Positions 33,700 through 35,685 of a stretch of DNA of 35,685 nucleotides are shown in pieces (within the stretch, counting starts at the first letter, position 1; every line of letters begins with the position of its first letter). The notes under the pieces are model-generated. The model saw only the letters and a list, made by a program, of their open reading frames with translations, was not told the DNA's origin and searched no databases. Source of the stretch: Promethearchaeia archaeon. Lineage in GTDB: Archaea > Asgardarchaeota > Lokiarchaeia > Sigyniarchaeales > SOKP01. Position numbers and translations under genes: made by a program. Location: assembly GCA_029856235.1 (NCBI GenBank), contig JAHQWP010000086.1:1-35685 (forward strand). The letters are read 5' to 3'.

Positions 33700-34656
33700 T
33701 TGTACAAAAGTAATTATAAAAATACATTGAGATTAATCTTGAAAGAAATATTATTGGAACATTTAAAAGAACAATTTGAAAGTAGTGAGCTTAACCGCCT
33801 TCCTAAGGAATATGGGGGTGGAAAAATATTCTCTCAACCTTTAATTGGTGTCGCTCAAGGCAATGACCCTATCTTTTTTAAATTTAAGGAGATTGTAGGA
33901 CCTGAACATTATACCCCTTTGGAAATGTGGTTAGCAAGTGGTCAAAAACAAATACCCGCATCAAATCTTAACATTGTTTCTATAGCATATCCGTTTACTG
34001 ATGACATTAGAAAGAAAAGCATTACTCCAATTAAAATTTCAAAGATGATCCTACCCGCAGAAATTTATTCTGTAGCTAGAAATTTTGCAAAGGATTTTAG
34101 AAATTATATAATGGAGAAAACCATTGAATTCTTAAAAAGCAAAGGGTACAGTGCTATTTCTGGAAAACTTAGTGAAGCTTATACTTTGGTTGCAAAAAAA
34201 GATTTTTATTCTACATGGTCTGAAAACCATGTTGCATTTGCCGCGGGATTAGGAACATTTGGATTACATGAAGGCCTTATTACTGATTTAGGGTGTAATA
34301 TTCGATTAGCTTCGGTGATTACAAACGCACCACTTGAAGTTACGTTACGAAAAAATGATGAACCTTACGCTAATTGTTTATACTATGCTAAAGCAACTTG
34401 TAGAGAATGTGCAAAAAAGTGCCCTGCTAATGCTATTACTGAAAAAGGCTATGATAAAACAAAATGTAATAAATACCGTAATAAAGTTGCAAGAGAGATG
34501 GTACCACGCCTTAAACCAATTCTTAAAGCATACAGTCGTCGAATTAATTGGAAATACAAAGCGCAAAATTATCCCGTGGGCTGTGAATTATGTCAATTTG
34601 GAGTCGAATGCATGGATAAAAACCCTATGATCCGACATGATTTAGATTTCGATTAA
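33700..34656 (+). CDS. QueG/reductive-dehalogenase-like 4Fe-4S protein
   Basis: The protein has 318 residues. The middle contains ENHVAFAAGLGTFGLHEGL, the segment typical of QueG (epoxyqueuosine reductase) and related corrinoid reductases. The C-terminal part carries cysteines for two clusters: CRECAKKCPANAI and the later CELCQFGVEC, with an additional NCLYYAKATC upstream. QueG reduces epoxyqueuosine in tRNA modification using cobalamin; many archaeal members are annotated this way without proof, and a B12-dependent or ferredoxin-type reductase of other function is equally possible. The TTG start at 33700 is tentative, with no clear Shine-Dalgarno sequence and no earlier ATG. Confidence 0.78.
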   Translation: MYKSNYKNTLRLILKEILLEHLKEQFESSELNRLPKEYGGGKIFSQPLIGVAQGNDPIFFKFKEIVGPEHYTPLEMWLASGQKQIPASNLNIVSIAYPFTDDIRKKSITPIKISKMILPAEIYSVARNFAKDFRNYIMEKTIEFLKSKGYSAISGKLSEAYTLVAKKDFYSTWSENHVAFAAGLGTFGLHEGLITDLGCNIRLASVITNAPLEVTLRKNDEPYANCLYYAKATCRECAKKCPANAITEKGYDKTKCNKYRNKVAREMVPRLKPILKAYSRRINWKYKAQNYPVGCELCQFGVECMDKNPMIRHDLDFD

Positions 34657-34826
34657 AGTTTTATCAAGGTATTAATTTCTATTAAATCTTTATTAGACCT
34701 TTATTAAATGGATTCAAAAAGAAATTTTCTCCCAAATAAAGTTGAATCTTTCTTTAGATTAAGCATTAAGTAAAATATAAAAAAAAAGAAAAAAATAAGA
34801 TTAGAGCTCTAAACAAGAATGTTTCT

Positions 34827-35045
34827 CTATTTGTATTTAATTGAAAGCAAGAGATCATTCTTAGTGATTTTCTTTCGGTTAGCATGCATGGTAAAAGCTC
34901 GAGCTTGTTCAGTTAAACCAGTAGCTGTCTTTTCAAGATGGTCAATTAAAAGATCTACTGCGTTTCTTGCTACGATGCTTGCACCCTGTTGTTTCATAAG
35001 TCTCCGGATTGGTGACCATGCAAAACTATGTTTCTTTTTAGCCAT
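34827..35045 (-). CDS. Archaeal histone (HMf-like)
   Basis: The 72-residue single histone fold has helix 1 AWSPIRRLMKQQG, the long central helix VARNAVDLLIDHLEKTATGL with the following TEQARAFTMHANRKKI (helix 2-loop 2), and helix 3 KNDLLLSIKYK. Archaeal histones dimerise and wrap DNA. There is no long tail. The start follows GGAGG closely (minus strand), so the ATG at 35045 is firm. The following non-coding region carries its promoter. The protein is basic and of standard family length. Confidence 0.95.
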   Translation of the reverse strand: MAKKKHSFAWSPIRRLMKQQGASIVARNAVDLLIDHLEKTATGLTEQARAFTMHANRKKITKNDLLLSIKYK

Positions 35046-35671
35046 TTTTTATTCCTCCACTATTTAAATTTTTAAAGTATTGATTTTTAATTTTTTTTGT
35101 ATTTATTATTAAAGTTTCTTAGATAGTAATATATCCGAAGAGTTATTTAAATCTTTTGCCTATTTGTGAAGAACTTCAAGAATTTAGTGCATAAAAAATC
35201 ACGACAAAAAAACTTGGTTTTATTATAACTGTTAAAATCTATGATCATGCATTGGTTGATCATTCGAAAAATTTGAATTAACTTTTTTAGAATCAAAATA
35301 GTTCAAATATCAAAATAGACTCAATAATGTTTTATATCGGTTTTATTATCCTTGATTGAGTTTCTAAAAAATTTTGAATTGAATCACATCATCATCAATG
35401 AATGTCATGGTAAAATTTGAATGATCATACTAATTAAGTCATAACAGACCTAATTAATAAAAATTAGTTCCAAATAAGAAATTACACGATTAAACCTAAT
35501 ATGAAAAATCGATAAAATGATTTCAAGGATAATAAACCTTTATTTTATGTAAATTTCAATAAAATGTTATAATTTAAAACGAAAATTTTAATTAATTCTG
35601 AGTTTTTCTATAATTATAAGAAAGAACAATTAATTGTATCTTAAACTTATATTTTTGAAAAAGGTAATAAT
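35046..35671. other. 626-base non-coding region with inverted and direct repeats
   Basis: No gene is supported here. It holds an imperfect inverted repeat, GGTTTTATTATCCTTGA (35339-35355) against TCAAGGATAATAAACC (35523-35538, one base shorter). A second, overlapping one is TGATCATTC (35257-35265) / GAATGATCA (35419-35427), and a short one is ACTCAAT / ATTGAGT flanking 35330-35365. AAATTTGAAT-like direct repeats occur near 35270, 35370 and 35414. The sequence is AT-rich and includes the promoters of the histone and of the gene starting at 35672. Confidence 0.4.
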
Positions 35672-35685
35672 ATGTCTCAACAAAT
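35672..35685 (+). CDS. Start of a gene cut by the window end
   Basis: ATG TCT CAA CAA follows AAGGTAATAAT, a plausible Shine-Dalgarno sequence about 7 bases upstream. Only four codons (MSQQ) and two bases are visible, so nothing can be said of the product. Confidence 0.45.

Noticed and set aside
34334-34630. 98-codon plus-strand frame within the QueG-like gene
   Set aside because: Out-of-frame shadow; the iron-sulfur cysteine motifs are in the other frame.

Overview
The window most likely comes from an Asgard archaeon of the Lokiarchaeia type (Promethearchaeota). The DNA is AT-rich and many genes start with TTG. It carries archaeal/eukaryotic genes: ribosomal protein eS30, a NOG1-type GTPase, a short archaeal histone, an archaeal aspartate-semialdehyde dehydrogenase and hexulose-phosphate isomerase, and two methanofuran-biosynthesis-like genes. 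It also has proteins typical of Asgard genomes: large TPR proteins, MIT-like domains, many zinc ribbons, and surface proteins anchored by terminal membrane helices. The selenocysteine-encoding selD with a SECIS-like 3' hairpin fits what is known of Lokiarchaeal selenoprotein genes. The assignment is inferred from content; no marker gene such as 16S rRNA is present.

Layout. 1-4000: the N-terminus of an unknown gene, a TPR protein and a winged-helix regulator on the minus strand, facing a beta-helix surface protein on the plus strand. 4390-5800: tRNA-Trp(CCA) with an intron-like insertion in the D-loop, two zinc-ribbon proteins (one only 59 residues) and eS30. 5800-8540: a large TPR protein and, divergently, a MIT-like/zinc-ribbon protein. 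8555-13455: a PIG-L deacetylase and an HTH sensor-like regulator, divergent from two tandem paralogous surface glycoproteins. The regulator's reading frame appears broken by one base, and the shared promoter is a 37-bp near-palindrome. 13460-16900: an RNase-H-like unknown, an MFS transporter, a CinA-family protein and a J-domain protein. 17070-18170: selD with its UGA codon and 3' SECIS-like structure. 18370-21280: a 969-residue HEAT / coiled-coil / winged-helix / beta-sandwich protein with the gross order of a vesicle-coat adaptor. 21440-27530: a minus-strand run with two MaoC-type dehydratase subunits, MfnE- and MfnF-like proteins, a VOC protein, NOG1 and a MIT/TPR-like coiled-coil protein. 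27640-35045: asd, an orphan gene coupled to a DUF362 gene, a type II pantothenate kinase, a structured RNA candidate, hxlB, a QueG-like iron-sulfur protein and a histone. The window ends in a 626-base non-coding stretch rich in inverted repeats before the start of another gene.

Cooperation between genes. The dehydratase pair, mfnE/mfnF and the DUF362/orphan pair are tightly spaced and probably co-transcribed. The regulator-PIG-L versus paired-glycoprotein locus looks like one regulated cell-surface unit. The strongest second-look items are the coat-like 969-residue protein, the selD UGA and its SECIS-like element, the surface-glycoprotein locus with its palindromic promoter, the nested hairpin between panK and hxlB, and the D-loop tRNA intron.
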